NCBI GenBank assembly: GCA_900315835.1
Contig: ONAR01000008.1
Location: 31,957 to 95,956 of the forward strand
Reading direction: 5' to 3'
DNA: 64,000 bases
Origin: an uncultured Prevotella sp.
GTDB lineage: Bacteria > Bacteroidota > Bacteroidia > Bacteroidales > Bacteroidaceae
The position numbers were made by a program, and so were the translations under genes. The first letter of the stretch is position 1; each line of letters opens with the position of its first letter. Under the pieces are notes generated by a model. It was not told the origin of the DNA. It ran no database searches and saw only the letters and a program-made list of their open reading frames with translations. This document shows positions 1 through 7,936 of the stretch, in pieces.

Positions 1-1421
1 ACATGGACTACATGGCCGAGACCCTGCTCCAGTATCAGACGGTCCACATCGAGGAACTCATCGGTCCAAAGGGAAAGGGTCAGCGCAACATGCGCGACCT
101 CGCGCCGTCGGAGGTATACGAGTATGCCGCCGAAGACGCCGACGTCACGCTGCGGCTGAAGGAGGCCCTCGAGCCTAAATTAAAAGAGGTGGGCGGCGAA
201 CAGCTGTTCTGGGAGATTGAGATGCCGCTGGTCAAGGTGCTGGCCGACATGGAGCTCAACGGCGTCTGCCTCGACACCGCTTCGCTCAAGGAAACGCAGC
301 GTGCCTTCACCGAGCGCATGAACCAATACGAGCAGGAGGCGTTTCAAGAGGCGGGGTGCAGCTTCAACATATCGTCACCCAAGCAGGTGGGCGATATTCT
401 CTTCGGCCAGATGAAGCTCGTCGACAAACCGAAGAAGACCAAATCGGGACAGTATGTCACCTCTGAGGAGGTGCTGCAGCAGTTGCGCGGCAAGGCGAAG
501 ATTGTCGACGCCATCCTCAACTACCGCGGACTGAAGAAGCTCCTCGGCACCTATGTCGAGGCCCTGCCGAAGCTCATCAACCCCAAGACCGGGCACATCC
601 ACACGTCGTTCAACCAGGCCGTCACCGCCACCGGGCGTCTGTCGTCGAGCGACCCCAACCTGCAGAATATCCCCGTGCGCGACGACGACGGCAAGGAGAT
701 ACGCAAATGTTTCATCCCAGAGCCCGGATGCCGTTGGTTCTCAGCCGACTACAGTCAGATAGAGCTGCGTCTGATGGCCCATCTGTCGGGCGACGACAAC
801 ATGATCGAAGCCTTCCGCGAGGGCTTCGACATCCACCGTGCCACAGCGGCAAAGATTTGGAAAGAACCGATGGATGACGTCTCCGACAGTCAGCGAAAGA
901 AAGCCAAGCAAGCCAACTTCGGCATCATCTACGGCATCACCGCCTTCGGTCTGGCCCAACGCATGGATATTCCCCGCGGTGAGGCTAGCCAGTTGATTGA
1001 CGACTATTTCAAGACTTTCCCCAAGGTACACGACTTCATGGAGAACGCCAAGAAGGAGGCCCGCGAGAAGGGCTACGCCGAGACGATGTTCGGTCGCCGC
1101 CGTTATCTGCCTGACATCAATTCGCGCAATCCCACCGTGCGCGGCTTTGCCGAGCGCAATGCCATCAACGCCCCCATCCAGGGATCAGAGGCCGACATCA
1201 TCAAGATCGCCATGATCCGGATATGGCGCCGGTTCAAAGCCGAGGGCCTGAAGTCGAAGATGATCCTTCAGGTGCACGACGAACTCAATTTCTCCGTAGT
1301 GCCCTCTGAGGCCGAGAAAGTGGAACAGATAGTGCTGGAAGAGATGCAGGGTGCAGCCACTCTAAAGGTACCACTCACCGCCGACGCTGGTTGGGGTGAA
1401 AACTGGCTCGAGGCGCATTGA
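1..1421 (+). CDS. polA: DNA polymerase I, C-terminal part (5' end outside window)
   Basis: Fills gaps and extends primers in repair and Okazaki-fragment maturation. Only the last ~472 residues are present; the family is ~920 residues, so the 5'-nuclease domain and most of the 3'-5' exonuclease domain lie left of the window and the ATG at base 3 is internal. The fragment opens with the end of the exonuclease domain (exo III-like YAAED at visible residues 41-45). The polymerase palm and fingers follow: motif A DYSQIELR with Asp near 249, motif B RKKAKQANFGIIYG near 298-311, and motif C QVHDE near 423-427. All catalytic residues of the polymerase domain are intact. A strong terminator lies at 1662-1700. 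Confidence 0.97.
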   Translation, partial: MDYMAETLLQYQTVHIEELIGPKGKGQRNMRDLAPSEVYEYAAEDADVTLRLKEALEPKLKEVGGEQLFWEIEMPLVKVLADMELNGVCLDTASLKETQRAFTERMNQYEQEAFQEAGCSFNISSPKQVGDILFGQMKLVDKPKKTKSGQYVTSEEVLQQLRGKAKIVDAILNYRGLKKLLGTYVEALPKLINPKTGHIHTSFNQAVTATGRLSSSDPNLQNIPVRDDDGKEIRKCFIPEPGCRWFSADYSQIELRLMAHLSGDDNMIEAFREGFDIHRATAAKIWKEPMDDVSDSQRKKAKQANFGIIYGITAFGLAQRMDIPRGEASQLIDDYFKTFPKVHDFMENAKKEAREKGYAETMFGRRRYLPDINSRNPTVRGFAERNAINAPIQGSEADIIKIAMIRIWRRFKAEGLKSKMILQVHDELNFSVVPSEAEKVEQIVLEEMQGAATLKVPLTADAGWGENWLEAH

Positions 1422-1661
1422 TGTGAAAGCAATGTTTTCGTCACTAAAAACCCGTTTTTTGTCGCCGTCGTCCCACCCCATCGCCACTGCGATTCGACAA
1501 AAATGCGAAAACGATGAAAATGCGCAGAACCAACTGATACTCAATGCATCAAGCATCCTGCGCACACAAAAGTGCGACAAAAAAGTGACATCTCAGAGAT
1601 TGCAAAATGACCTATTAAGCAACCATACGCCTGAGGAGGCGCCAAAAGATTAGTAGAAAGA

Positions 1662-1700
1662 AAAAGGTAGCACTATCAGATGACGTGCTACCTTTTATTT
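1662..1700 (+). terminator. Intrinsic terminator downstream of polA
   Basis: A perfect 12-bp stem (1662-1673 with 1685-1696, arm AAAAGGTAGCAC) has an 11-nt loop and a T-rich tail. The rest of the 1422-1794 gap holds no convincing gene; a REP-like element follows at 1744-1778. Confidence 0.85.
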
Positions 1701-1743
1701 TATCCGTTATCCATCGCATTATTTTTATCCAAATAATGGCCGC

Positions 1744-1778
1744 GGTTGGTGGCCGGCACAAGGCACGGCCACTACACC
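1744..1778 (-). repeat. REP-like element downstream of the sirtuin gene
   Basis: On the minus strand GGTGTAGTGGCCG, TGCCTT, GTGCCGGCCACCAACC. Sense orientation relative to the sirtuin gene. Confidence 0.85.
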
Positions 1779-1794
1779 AATACACAAAAAATGG

Positions 1795-2490
1795 CTACGG
1801 ATGGATTTGCTTCAGCAACTCCTTCATGCCCTCAGAGGCACCCTTCTTGATGTAGATGACATTGGCATTGGTGCTGACCGCGTTGGGGTCGATGAGATAA
1901 ATCGGGCTCCCAGCGGGCACGAACTGTACGAGCGAGGCAGCCGGATAGACCACGAGCGACGTACCGATGATGACAAAGATGTCGGCCTGTGCCGCTTCCT
2001 CAGCCGCAGGATTGAGCATCGGCACACTCTCGCCGAAGAAGACGATGAACGGGCGCAGCAGCGAACCGTCACCCGCCTTGGTACCCGGTACGATATCCGG
2101 GTCGCCGGGTTTCAGCTCTCGGATATAGCGCTCATCGTAGGGGTCGTTGCTCGAACAAACCTTCGACAGTTCACCATGCAGATGGATGACGTGCGTCGAC
2201 CCCGCTTTCTCGTGTAGGTTATCCACGTTTTGCGTGAGCACGGTCACGTCGTAGTCGCGCTCCATCTCGGCGATAAGTCGGTGACCCTCACAGGGTTGCG
2301 CATCCCACAGCTTACGCCGCATCTGGTTGTAAAAATTGGTCACGAGCGTGGGGTTGGCGAGCCATCCGTCGTGCGATGCCACCTGCTCCACGGGGTAGTT
2401 TTCCCACAAGCCGTCGTTGCCGCGGAAGGTCTTGAACCCGCTCTCCACCGACATGCCGGCACCAGTCAAAAAGACTACTTTCTTTTTCAT
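1795..2490 (-). CDS. cobB: Sir2-family NAD-dependent protein deacylase
   Basis: Predicted to remove acyl groups from protein lysines using NAD+. Visible sirtuin motifs are GAGMSVESGF (residues 10-19, NAD binding), TQNVDNLH (86-93), HLHGEL with the catalytic His (103-108) and GTSLVVYPA. The RPFIVFFGE segment resembles class III (SIRT5/CobB) enzymes. Two oddities stand out. The region after HLHGEL has only one cysteine, so the usual four-Cys zinc site is absent. The Y-x-x-R acyl-specificity motif reads YNQM, with Arg displaced by one residue. Length (231 residues) is normal for the small bacterial class. It is convergent with polA. A TAnnTTTG promoter element lies at 2530-2537 on the minus strand. 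Confidence 0.9.
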   Translation of the reverse strand: MKKKVVFLTGAGMSVESGFKTFRGNDGLWENYPVEQVASHDGWLANPTLVTNFYNQMRRKLWDAQPCEGHRLIAEMERDYDVTVLTQNVDNLHEKAGSTHVIHLHGELSKVCSSNDPYDERYIRELKPGDPDIVPGTKAGDGSLLRPFIVFFGESVPMLNPAAEEAAQADIFVIIGTSLVVYPAASLVQFVPAGSPIYLIDPNAVSTNANVIYIKKGASEGMKELLKQIHP

Positions 2491-2579
2491 GCTGCTATTA
2501 CGTTATTAGAAGGTATCGTTATTTTGTGACAAAAATAGTAATTTTTCCGTAATTATGGCGCAATGCAAGTGAAAAATAG

Positions 2580-2587
2580 TAACTTTG
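2580..2587 (+). promoter_or_regulatory. Bacteroidetes -7 promoter element for the FKBP operon
   Basis: TAACTTTG matches TAnnTTTG. No good -33 TTTG is visible 19 nt upstream, so only the -7 half is supported. Confidence 0.55.
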
Positions 2588-2610
2588 CACATTAATTAAA
2601 AACTAAAAGA

Positions 2611-3192
2611 ATGGACAAAGTAAGTTACGCTCTCGGCATGAGCATTGGCCGCCAACTGCAGCAGATGGCCGCCACCGACCTTGATATTAACGATTTCGCC
2701 CAAGCCATCAAAGACGTCTTCGCCGGCAAGCCCGCGCTGAGCGACGCAGAGGCGCAGACGGCCGTTCAGACCTTCTTCCAACAGAAGGAAGAGGAGCAGG
2801 CCAAAGCCGCCAAGGCAGAAGGTGAGGATTTCCTCGCCAAGAACGCCAAGAAACCCGGCGTGGTGACCCTGCCCAGTGGTCTGCAGTATCAGGTGCTGCG
2901 CGAGGGCAACGGCCGCAAGCCCACCGCTACCGACCAGGTGGAATGCCACTACGAGGGCACACTCATCAACGGTCAGGTTTTCGACAGCAGCTATCGCCGC
3001 GGCGAGACCGCCACATTCGGCCTCAATCAGGTCATCAAAGGCTGGACTGAGGGTCTGCAGCTCATGCAGGAGGGTGCCAAATACCGCTTCTTCATCCCCT
3101 ACTCTCTTGCCTACGGCGAGCGCGGTGCTGGTCAGGCTATTCCGCCCTATGCAGCCCTCATCTTCGACGTCGAGCTGATTAAGGTGAAGTAA
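2611..3192 (+). CDS. FKBP-type peptidyl-prolyl cis-trans isomerase, cytoplasmic form
   Basis: Predicted to catalyse prolyl isomerisation and assist folding. An N-terminal FKBP dimerisation segment (about residues 1-75, starting MDKVSYALGMSIG) is followed by an FKBP catalytic domain (about 90-191) with VECHYEGTLINGQVFDSS, the VIKGWTEGLQLM loop and IPYSLAYGERGAG. There is no signal peptide, unlike its two neighbours. It is the first of three tandem FKBP genes that probably share an operon. A TAACTTTG promoter element lies at 2580-2587, 23 nt before the ATG. Confidence 0.93.
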   Translation: MDKVSYALGMSIGRQLQQMAATDLDINDFAQAIKDVFAGKPALSDAEAQTAVQTFFQQKEEEQAKAAKAEGEDFLAKNAKKPGVVTLPSGLQYQVLREGNGRKPTATDQVECHYEGTLINGQVFDSSYRRGETATFGLNQVIKGWTEGLQLMQEGAKYRFFIPYSLAYGERGAGQAIPPYAALIFDVELIKVK

Positions 3193-3243
3193 AACCAGTC
3201 GTATCATCATCAGAAACAGACAAAATACAATAACAAAACAACA

Positions 3244-4128
3244 ATGAAAACATTTAAAATCATGGCCGCTATGGCCATCGCTGCAGCCACCTTCACGGCA
3301 TGCGGCAACTCTTCGGCTCCTAAGGCTGACCTGAAGACCGACGTCGATTCAATGAGCTACGCCATCGGTCTGGCACAGTCGCAATACGTGCGCCAAGCCA
3401 TCGAGCAGGGTCAGGTCATTGACACGACCTACATGGATGAGTTTGTCAAAGGTATCAACGAAGGCGCCAATGCCGGCGACGACAAGAAGAAGGCTGCTTA
3501 CATCATGGGTCTTCAGGTGGGCCAGCAGATTTCCTCGCAACTCGTCAAGGGTGTCAACCACGAGATTTACGGCGACGACAGCACCAAGACCATCAGCCTG
3601 AAGAACCTGCTTGCAGGTTTCATCACCGGTGCTACCGGCAAGAAGGGTCTGATGACGCCTGAGATGGCCAACACCGTGGCGCAGACCAAGATGCAGGCCA
3701 TCAAGTCGCAGGCTATGTCGAAGCAATACGGCGCCAACAAGGCAGCCGGTGAGAAGTTCCTCGCTGCCAACGCCAAGAAGCCCGGCGTGGTGACGCTGAA
3801 GTCGGGTCTGCAGTATAAGGTCATCAAGGAGGGCAAGGGTGCCATCCCCACCGACACCACAACGGTGAAAGTGCAGTATGAGGGCCGCACCATCGACGGT
3901 AAGGTCTTCGAGAGCTCGTATAAGAACGGCAACGGCCCCATCACCATGCAGCCCCGTCAGATGATCCCCGGTTGGACCGAGGCCCTGACCCGCATGCCCG
4001 AGGGCTCGGTATGGGAAGTGTACATCCCACAGAACCTCGCATACGGCGAGCGTCAGGCCGGTGAGAACATCAAGCCTTTCTCTGCCCTCATTTTCAAGAT
4101 TGAACTTGTTAAGGTAGGAGCAAAATAA
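3244..4128 (+). CDS. FKBP-type peptidyl-prolyl isomerase, lipoprotein
   Basis: A secreted folding catalyst. Residues 1-20 form a lipoprotein signal ending FTAC with the lipidated Cys at position 20, so the protein is probably anchored in the periplasm or outer membrane. An FKBP-N-type helical region (about 30-175, opening DSMSYAIGLAQ) leads to a catalytic FKBP domain (about 190-291) with VKVQYEGRTIDGKVFESS and IPQNLAYGERQAG. It is paralogous to the genes on both sides and lies 51 nt after the first. Length of 294 is typical of Mip-like FKBPs in Bacteroidetes. Confidence 0.92.
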   Translation: MKTFKIMAAMAIAAATFTACGNSSAPKADLKTDVDSMSYAIGLAQSQYVRQAIEQGQVIDTTYMDEFVKGINEGANAGDDKKKAAYIMGLQVGQQISSQLVKGVNHEIYGDDSTKTISLKNLLAGFITGATGKKGLMTPEMANTVAQTKMQAIKSQAMSKQYGANKAAGEKFLAANAKKPGVVTLKSGLQYKVIKEGKGAIPTDTTTVKVQYEGRTIDGKVFESSYKNGNGPITMQPRQMIPGWTEALTRMPEGSVWEVYIPQNLAYGERQAGENIKPFSALIFKIELVKVGAK

Positions 4129-4131
4129 ACA

Positions 4132-5160
4132 ATGAAGAAGATTTTAGTATTGACGATGCTCTTTCTCGCAGCCGGCGTGTGCACCACGCTAGCCGGGAAG
4201 AAAGACAAGAAAGACAAGAAAATCAAGGCTGAACCCGTGGCTGTGGCAAAGCCCGTAACCCTGACCACGCCGTCCGACACGACGAGCTATGCCGCCGGCC
4301 TGGCCGTCACCGAGGGACTGCAGTATTATCTGCAGCAGAACCTGCATGTGGACACAGCCCACATCGCCGACTTCATCCGTGGCTATAACGACGCGCTCGG
4401 CAAGGTCAACGACCCCGCCTACGTGGCCTACATGGCCGGCAGCAGCATTGCCCAGCGGACTGTCGAACAGATACTGCCCAACGTGAGCCGTGAGCTGGTG
4501 GGCACTGACGACTCCATCAGCGCCGCCCCGTTCCATGCCGGCTTCTTGGCTGGTGTGAAGCAAGACACCACGGTGATGAAGATGGACAAGGCCCGCGAAC
4601 TCTTCCAGGGCCGCGCACAGAAGGCCCGCGAGAAGCGCAACAGCATCTATAAGAAGGAGAACGAGCAGTGGCTGAAGAACAACGCCAGCAAGCCCGGCGT
4701 CGTCACCACTGCCTCCGGACTGCAATATAAGGTGCTGAAAGAGGGCAACGGTCCTAAGCCGAAGGCCACCGACAAGGTCGACGTCATCTACGAGGGCAAG
4801 ACCATCAACGGCAAGGTGTTTGACGCAACGGCCAATCACCCCGGCAAGAAGAACGACTCTTTCCGCTGCGACCAGGTCATCAAGGGATGGACTGAGGCCC
4901 TGACCAACATGCCCGTAGGCAGTAAGTGGGAGATTTATATTCCTCAGAACCTCGCTTACGGTGAGCGTGAGGCCGGACAAATCAAGCCCTACTCCACTCT
5001 GATCTTCACCGTCGAGCTGGTCGGCATCGAGCCTGAGGCCAAGCCTGCAGCCACCACCGCAGACAAGACCAAGACGGCTGACAAGACCACAGCCAAGACT
5101 GCTGCAAAGACATCAACAAAGACTTCTGCAAAAGCCAAGACTTCAACTAAGAAGAAATAA
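4132..5160 (+). CDS. FKBP-type peptidyl-prolyl isomerase, secreted, with Lys/Thr/Ala tail
   Basis: Third FKBP paralogue, starting 3 nt after the preceding stop, so translational coupling is likely. It has a signal peptide (about residues 1-21, no clear lipobox), a Lys-rich stretch KKDKKDKKIK, an FKBP-N-like domain, and a catalytic FKBP domain (about 195-300) with VDVIYEGKTINGKVFDA and NLAYGEREAG. The last ~35 residues are a low-complexity basic tail built from KTADKTTAKT-like units, which the other two lack. The tail may bind polyanions or the envelope; that is inference. Confidence 0.9.
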   Translation: MKKILVLTMLFLAAGVCTTLAGKKDKKDKKIKAEPVAVAKPVTLTTPSDTTSYAAGLAVTEGLQYYLQQNLHVDTAHIADFIRGYNDALGKVNDPAYVAYMAGSSIAQRTVEQILPNVSRELVGTDDSISAAPFHAGFLAGVKQDTTVMKMDKARELFQGRAQKAREKRNSIYKKENEQWLKNNASKPGVVTTASGLQYKVLKEGNGPKPKATDKVDVIYEGKTINGKVFDATANHPGKKNDSFRCDQVIKGWTEALTNMPVGSKWEIYIPQNLAYGEREAGQIKPYSTLIFTVELVGIEPEAKPAATTADKTKTADKTTAKTAAKTSTKTSAKAKTSTKKK

Positions 5161-5198
5161 GTGTAGTGGCCGCGCCTCGAGCGCGGCCATTACTTTTT
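5161..5198 (+). terminator. Terminator formed by a REP-like element after the FKBP operon
   Basis: A 12-bp stem (5163-5174 with 5182-5193, one G.T pair) is followed by TTTTTAT. The left arm GTAGTGGCCGCG belongs to the dispersed GTAGTGGCCGG family and abuts the stop codon. The copy works as a canonical intrinsic terminator on paper. Confidence 0.8.
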
Positions 5199-5283
5199 AT
5201 CCATACCGCACCACACACGATAACGTATTGGCAAGGCCGCAATAAAAAATAAACGAGTTTTGCCACATTTTCATAAACTTCTG

Positions 5284-5314
5284 TTGCTTAATTCAATTTA
5301 ATTGCTTACTTTTG
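5284..5314 (+). promoter_or_regulatory. Promoter of the Lrp-family regulator
   Basis: TTG at 5284-5286, a 20-nt spacer and TACTTTTG (5307-5314) fit the Bacteroidetes consensus. The start codon is 36 nt downstream. Confidence 0.6.
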
Positions 5315-5349
5315 CTACCTTAAAAGAAAACAGCAAACTTTAAGCAACT

Positions 5350-5814
5350 ATGGACAAAATTGACCATCTTGACAAGAAAATCTTATCAATTCTTTCCGCC
5401 AATGCCCGCATACCGTTCAAGGATGTAGCGGCGCAATGCGGCGTCTCCCGCGCTGCCATCCACCAGCGTGTGCAGCACCTCATTGAGGACGGCGTCATCA
5501 CCGGCAGCGGCTTCGACATCAACCCGAAGAGCCTCGGCTACATGACCTGCACCTACGTGGGCATGAACCTCGAGCGCGGTTCGATGTATAAAAACGTCGT
5601 GGAGCGCCTCATTCACATCCCCGAGATTGTGGAATGCCACTTCACCACCGGTCCCTACACCATGTTGCTCAAGCTCTATGCCAAGGACAACGAGCAGCTC
5701 ATGGATCTGCTCAACAACCGCCTGCAGACCATTCCCGGCGTGGTATCCACCGAGACGCTCATCTCCCTGGAGCAGAGCATCAAACGTGAGATTCCCGTTA
5801 AACTGGACGAATAA
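5350..5814 (+). CDS. Lrp/AsnC-family transcriptional regulator
   Basis: A feast/famine regulator. The N-terminal winged helix-turn-helix (about residues 3-60: LDKKILSILSANARIPFKDVA, then SRAAIHQRVQHLIEDGVI) is followed by a RAM ligand-binding domain (about 65-150) with the usual EIVECHFTTGPYTMLLKL. Length (154) is standard. It stands 6 nt upstream of the C26/M19 fusion gene, so the two are very probably co-transcribed. The regulator may respond to an amino acid or peptide handled by that enzyme, which is inferred from context only. Confidence 0.92.
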   Translation: MDKIDHLDKKILSILSANARIPFKDVAAQCGVSRAAIHQRVQHLIEDGVITGSGFDINPKSLGYMTCTYVGMNLERGSMYKNVVERLIHIPEIVECHFTTGPYTMLLKLYAKDNEQLMDLLNNRLQTIPGVVSTETLISLEQSIKREIPVKLDE

Positions 5815-5820
5815 GGCGAA

Positions 5821-7719
5821 ATGGAAGATTTTAGCATTGCGTCGCATCTGCGCTCCACTTATGCGACCTTTCCTGAGGCCAAGCACCAACCGGTGATTGG
5901 CATTACGGCTAATTACGCCGATGGCACCAGCAAAATCATTGACCAATACTACCTGCAGGTTATCCGCGCAGGCGGCACTCCCGTGTTGCTTCCACCCGTA
6001 GCCGACCCGCAGGTCATCATCAACACTCTCGACCATATCGACGCCGTACTGTTCTCTGGCGGCGGCGACATCAATCCGCTGTGGACCGGTGAGGAGCCGC
6101 GCCAACAGCTCGGCGGCATCAACGCCTCGCGCGATGCGGCCGAACTAATGACCGTACAGCTGGCCTACAACCGGCAAATACCGATGCTGGGCATCTGCCG
6201 CGGCATCCAGACCCTTGCCGTGGCGCTCGGCGGAAAGGTGGAGCAAGACATCTATTCGGCTCCGACCAGCGCCACAGGGCGCCCGGCACAGCTCAAGCAT
6301 TCGCAGGATGCCGCCCGCACCGAGGCGACCCACAGCGTCAGTATCGACGCCGACTCCATCCTCGGCCAATGCTATGCCGACTTGGCCGCCAAAGCCAATG
6401 GGACGACAGGAACCGGCGAGGTGAACAGCACCGACGAGGCAGATAAGGCGAAAGGCAGGATCCGACTGCTGGTCAACTCCTTCCACCATCAGGCCATCGC
6501 CGCTACGGGTCCACGCTTCCGCGTCATCGCCACGGCACCAGACGGCGTCATCGAGGCTATCGAGAGCAATGAGTTCAAGCCCATCCTCGGCGTACAATGG
6601 CATCCGGAATGGCTCGGCGAGAGTGGACTGCCCATCTTCCGATGGCTCGTCAACAGCGCCACGACCTTCCACCACGCCAAACGTCTGCACAGCCGCATGC
6701 TCACCCTCGACAGCCATTGCGACACGCCGATGTTCTTCCCACAGGGCGTACGCTTCGACCACCGCGACCCGCGCATCCTCTACGACCTCCACAAGATGAC
6801 CGACGGTCGTCAGGATGCCGTCATCATGGCGGCTTATCTGCCTCAGCCTCAGATGGGTGAGCAGTTCTCGCAGAAGGTCGACATCGCCGGCATCATTGCC
6901 CACAACCCACAGCTCAAGGGACTGTCAACGCAGCTCTCTCCCACCCAATACGCCGACCTCATCTTCGACAAGCTCGAACAGATTGTGGCCGACCATAGCG
7001 ACTACATCAGCATCGCCCGTACGCCGGCCGACCTCTACGAGGACAAGCGCAAGGGGCGGAAGTCAATCATGTTCGGCATCGAGAACGGACTGGCCCTCAA
7101 CCACGACCTCGCCAACGTACGCCACTTCGCACAGCGCGGCGTGGTCTATATCACCCTTTGCCACAATGGCGACAACGACATCTGCGACAGCAACCGCGGT
7201 TCCCACATGAACAACGGTGTGTCGTCGTTCGGCGCCAAGGTCATCGAGCGCATGAACGACGAGGGCATCATGGTCGACCTGAGCCACGCCAACGAGAAGT
7301 CGTTCTACGATGCGCTTGACATCAGCCGCACGCCCATCGTCTGCACTCACACGTGTTGCCGCGCGCTCTGCGATGTGCCGCGCAACCTCACCGACGACCA
7401 GCTGCGGGCGCTCGCTGCCAAGGGCGGCGTCGCCCATATCACGCTCTACCACGGGTTCCTGCGTAAGGAGGGCGAGGCCACGGTGCGAGACGTCATCGCC
7501 CACCTCGAGCATGCCATCGACGTTATGGGCATCGACTACGTCGGCATTGGCACTGACTTCGACGGCGACGGCACCGTACGCGGCTGCGCCGACGCCTCCG
7601 AGCTCATCAACCTCACCATCCACCTGCTCCAGCGCCGCTACAGCGATGCCGACATCCAGAAGATCTGGGGCGGCAACTGGCTCCGCGTGATGGCGGAGGT
7701 GCAGGGAGCGAAAGGCTGA
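5821..7719 (+). CDS. Gamma-Glu-GABA hydrolase-like (C26) / membrane dipeptidase (M19) fusion
   Basis: Two enzymes in one 632-residue chain. Residues ~18-275 are a class I glutamine amidotransferase-like domain of the C26/PuuD type: FSGGGDINP, nucleophile Cys126 in GICRGIQ, and QWHPEW with the catalytic His and Glu. Residues ~290-630 are a renal-dipeptidase-type M19 amidohydrolase: DSHCDT (His299, Asp301), Glu421 in FGIENG, metal-ligand candidates His489 and His510, and TDFDGDG (Asp579). All key residues look present. No signal peptide is seen, so the protein is probably cytoplasmic. Likely substrates are gamma-glutamyl or di-peptides, with both steps in one polypeptide. The Lrp-type gene is immediately upstream. 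Confidence 0.9.
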   Translation: MEDFSIASHLRSTYATFPEAKHQPVIGITANYADGTSKIIDQYYLQVIRAGGTPVLLPPVADPQVIINTLDHIDAVLFSGGGDINPLWTGEEPRQQLGGINASRDAAELMTVQLAYNRQIPMLGICRGIQTLAVALGGKVEQDIYSAPTSATGRPAQLKHSQDAARTEATHSVSIDADSILGQCYADLAAKANGTTGTGEVNSTDEADKAKGRIRLLVNSFHHQAIAATGPRFRVIATAPDGVIEAIESNEFKPILGVQWHPEWLGESGLPIFRWLVNSATTFHHAKRLHSRMLTLDSHCDTPMFFPQGVRFDHRDPRILYDLHKMTDGRQDAVIMAAYLPQPQMGEQFSQKVDIAGIIAHNPQLKGLSTQLSPTQYADLIFDKLEQIVADHSDYISIARTPADLYEDKRKGRKSIMFGIENGLALNHDLANVRHFAQRGVVYITLCHNGDNDICDSNRGSHMNNGVSSFGAKVIERMNDEGIMVDLSHANEKSFYDALDISRTPIVCTHTCCRALCDVPRNLTDDQLRALAAKGGVAHITLYHGFLRKEGEATVRDVIAHLEHAIDVMGIDYVGIGTDFDGDGTVRGCADASELINLTIHLLQRRYSDADIQKIWGGNWLRVMAEVQGAKG

Positions 7720-7757
7720 TTGCGGATGGGCGATGGGCCGATTGCTGCTGATTGCTA

Positions 7758-7922
7758 ATGGGTCGTATGGGTCGTATGGGTCCTATGGGTCTTATGGGTC
7801 GCATGGGTACCCATCAAACCAATAAGACCCATCAAACCCATCAAACCCATAAACCCCATCAAACCCATAAGACCCATCAAACCCATCAGCCCCATCAGCC
7901 CCATCAAACCCATAAGACCCAT
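7758..7922. repeat. 9-bp tandem array forming a long inverted repeat
   Basis: About five ATGGGTCGT-like units run into roughly twelve reverse-complement CCCATCAAA/CCCATAAGA units. They meet at the palindrome ATGGGTACCCAT (7803-7814). The DNA could extrude a cruciform or give an RNA hairpin. The ORFs through it are artefacts of a period divisible by three. The array ends 14 nt before the next start codon. Confidence 0.9.
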
Positions 7923-7936
7923 TCAAAGAACCAACA

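Noticed and set aside
1396-1653. 85-residue plus-strand ORF overlapping the polA end
   Set aside because: It starts inside polA in another frame, has no recognisable features, and the polA terminator follows it by chance.
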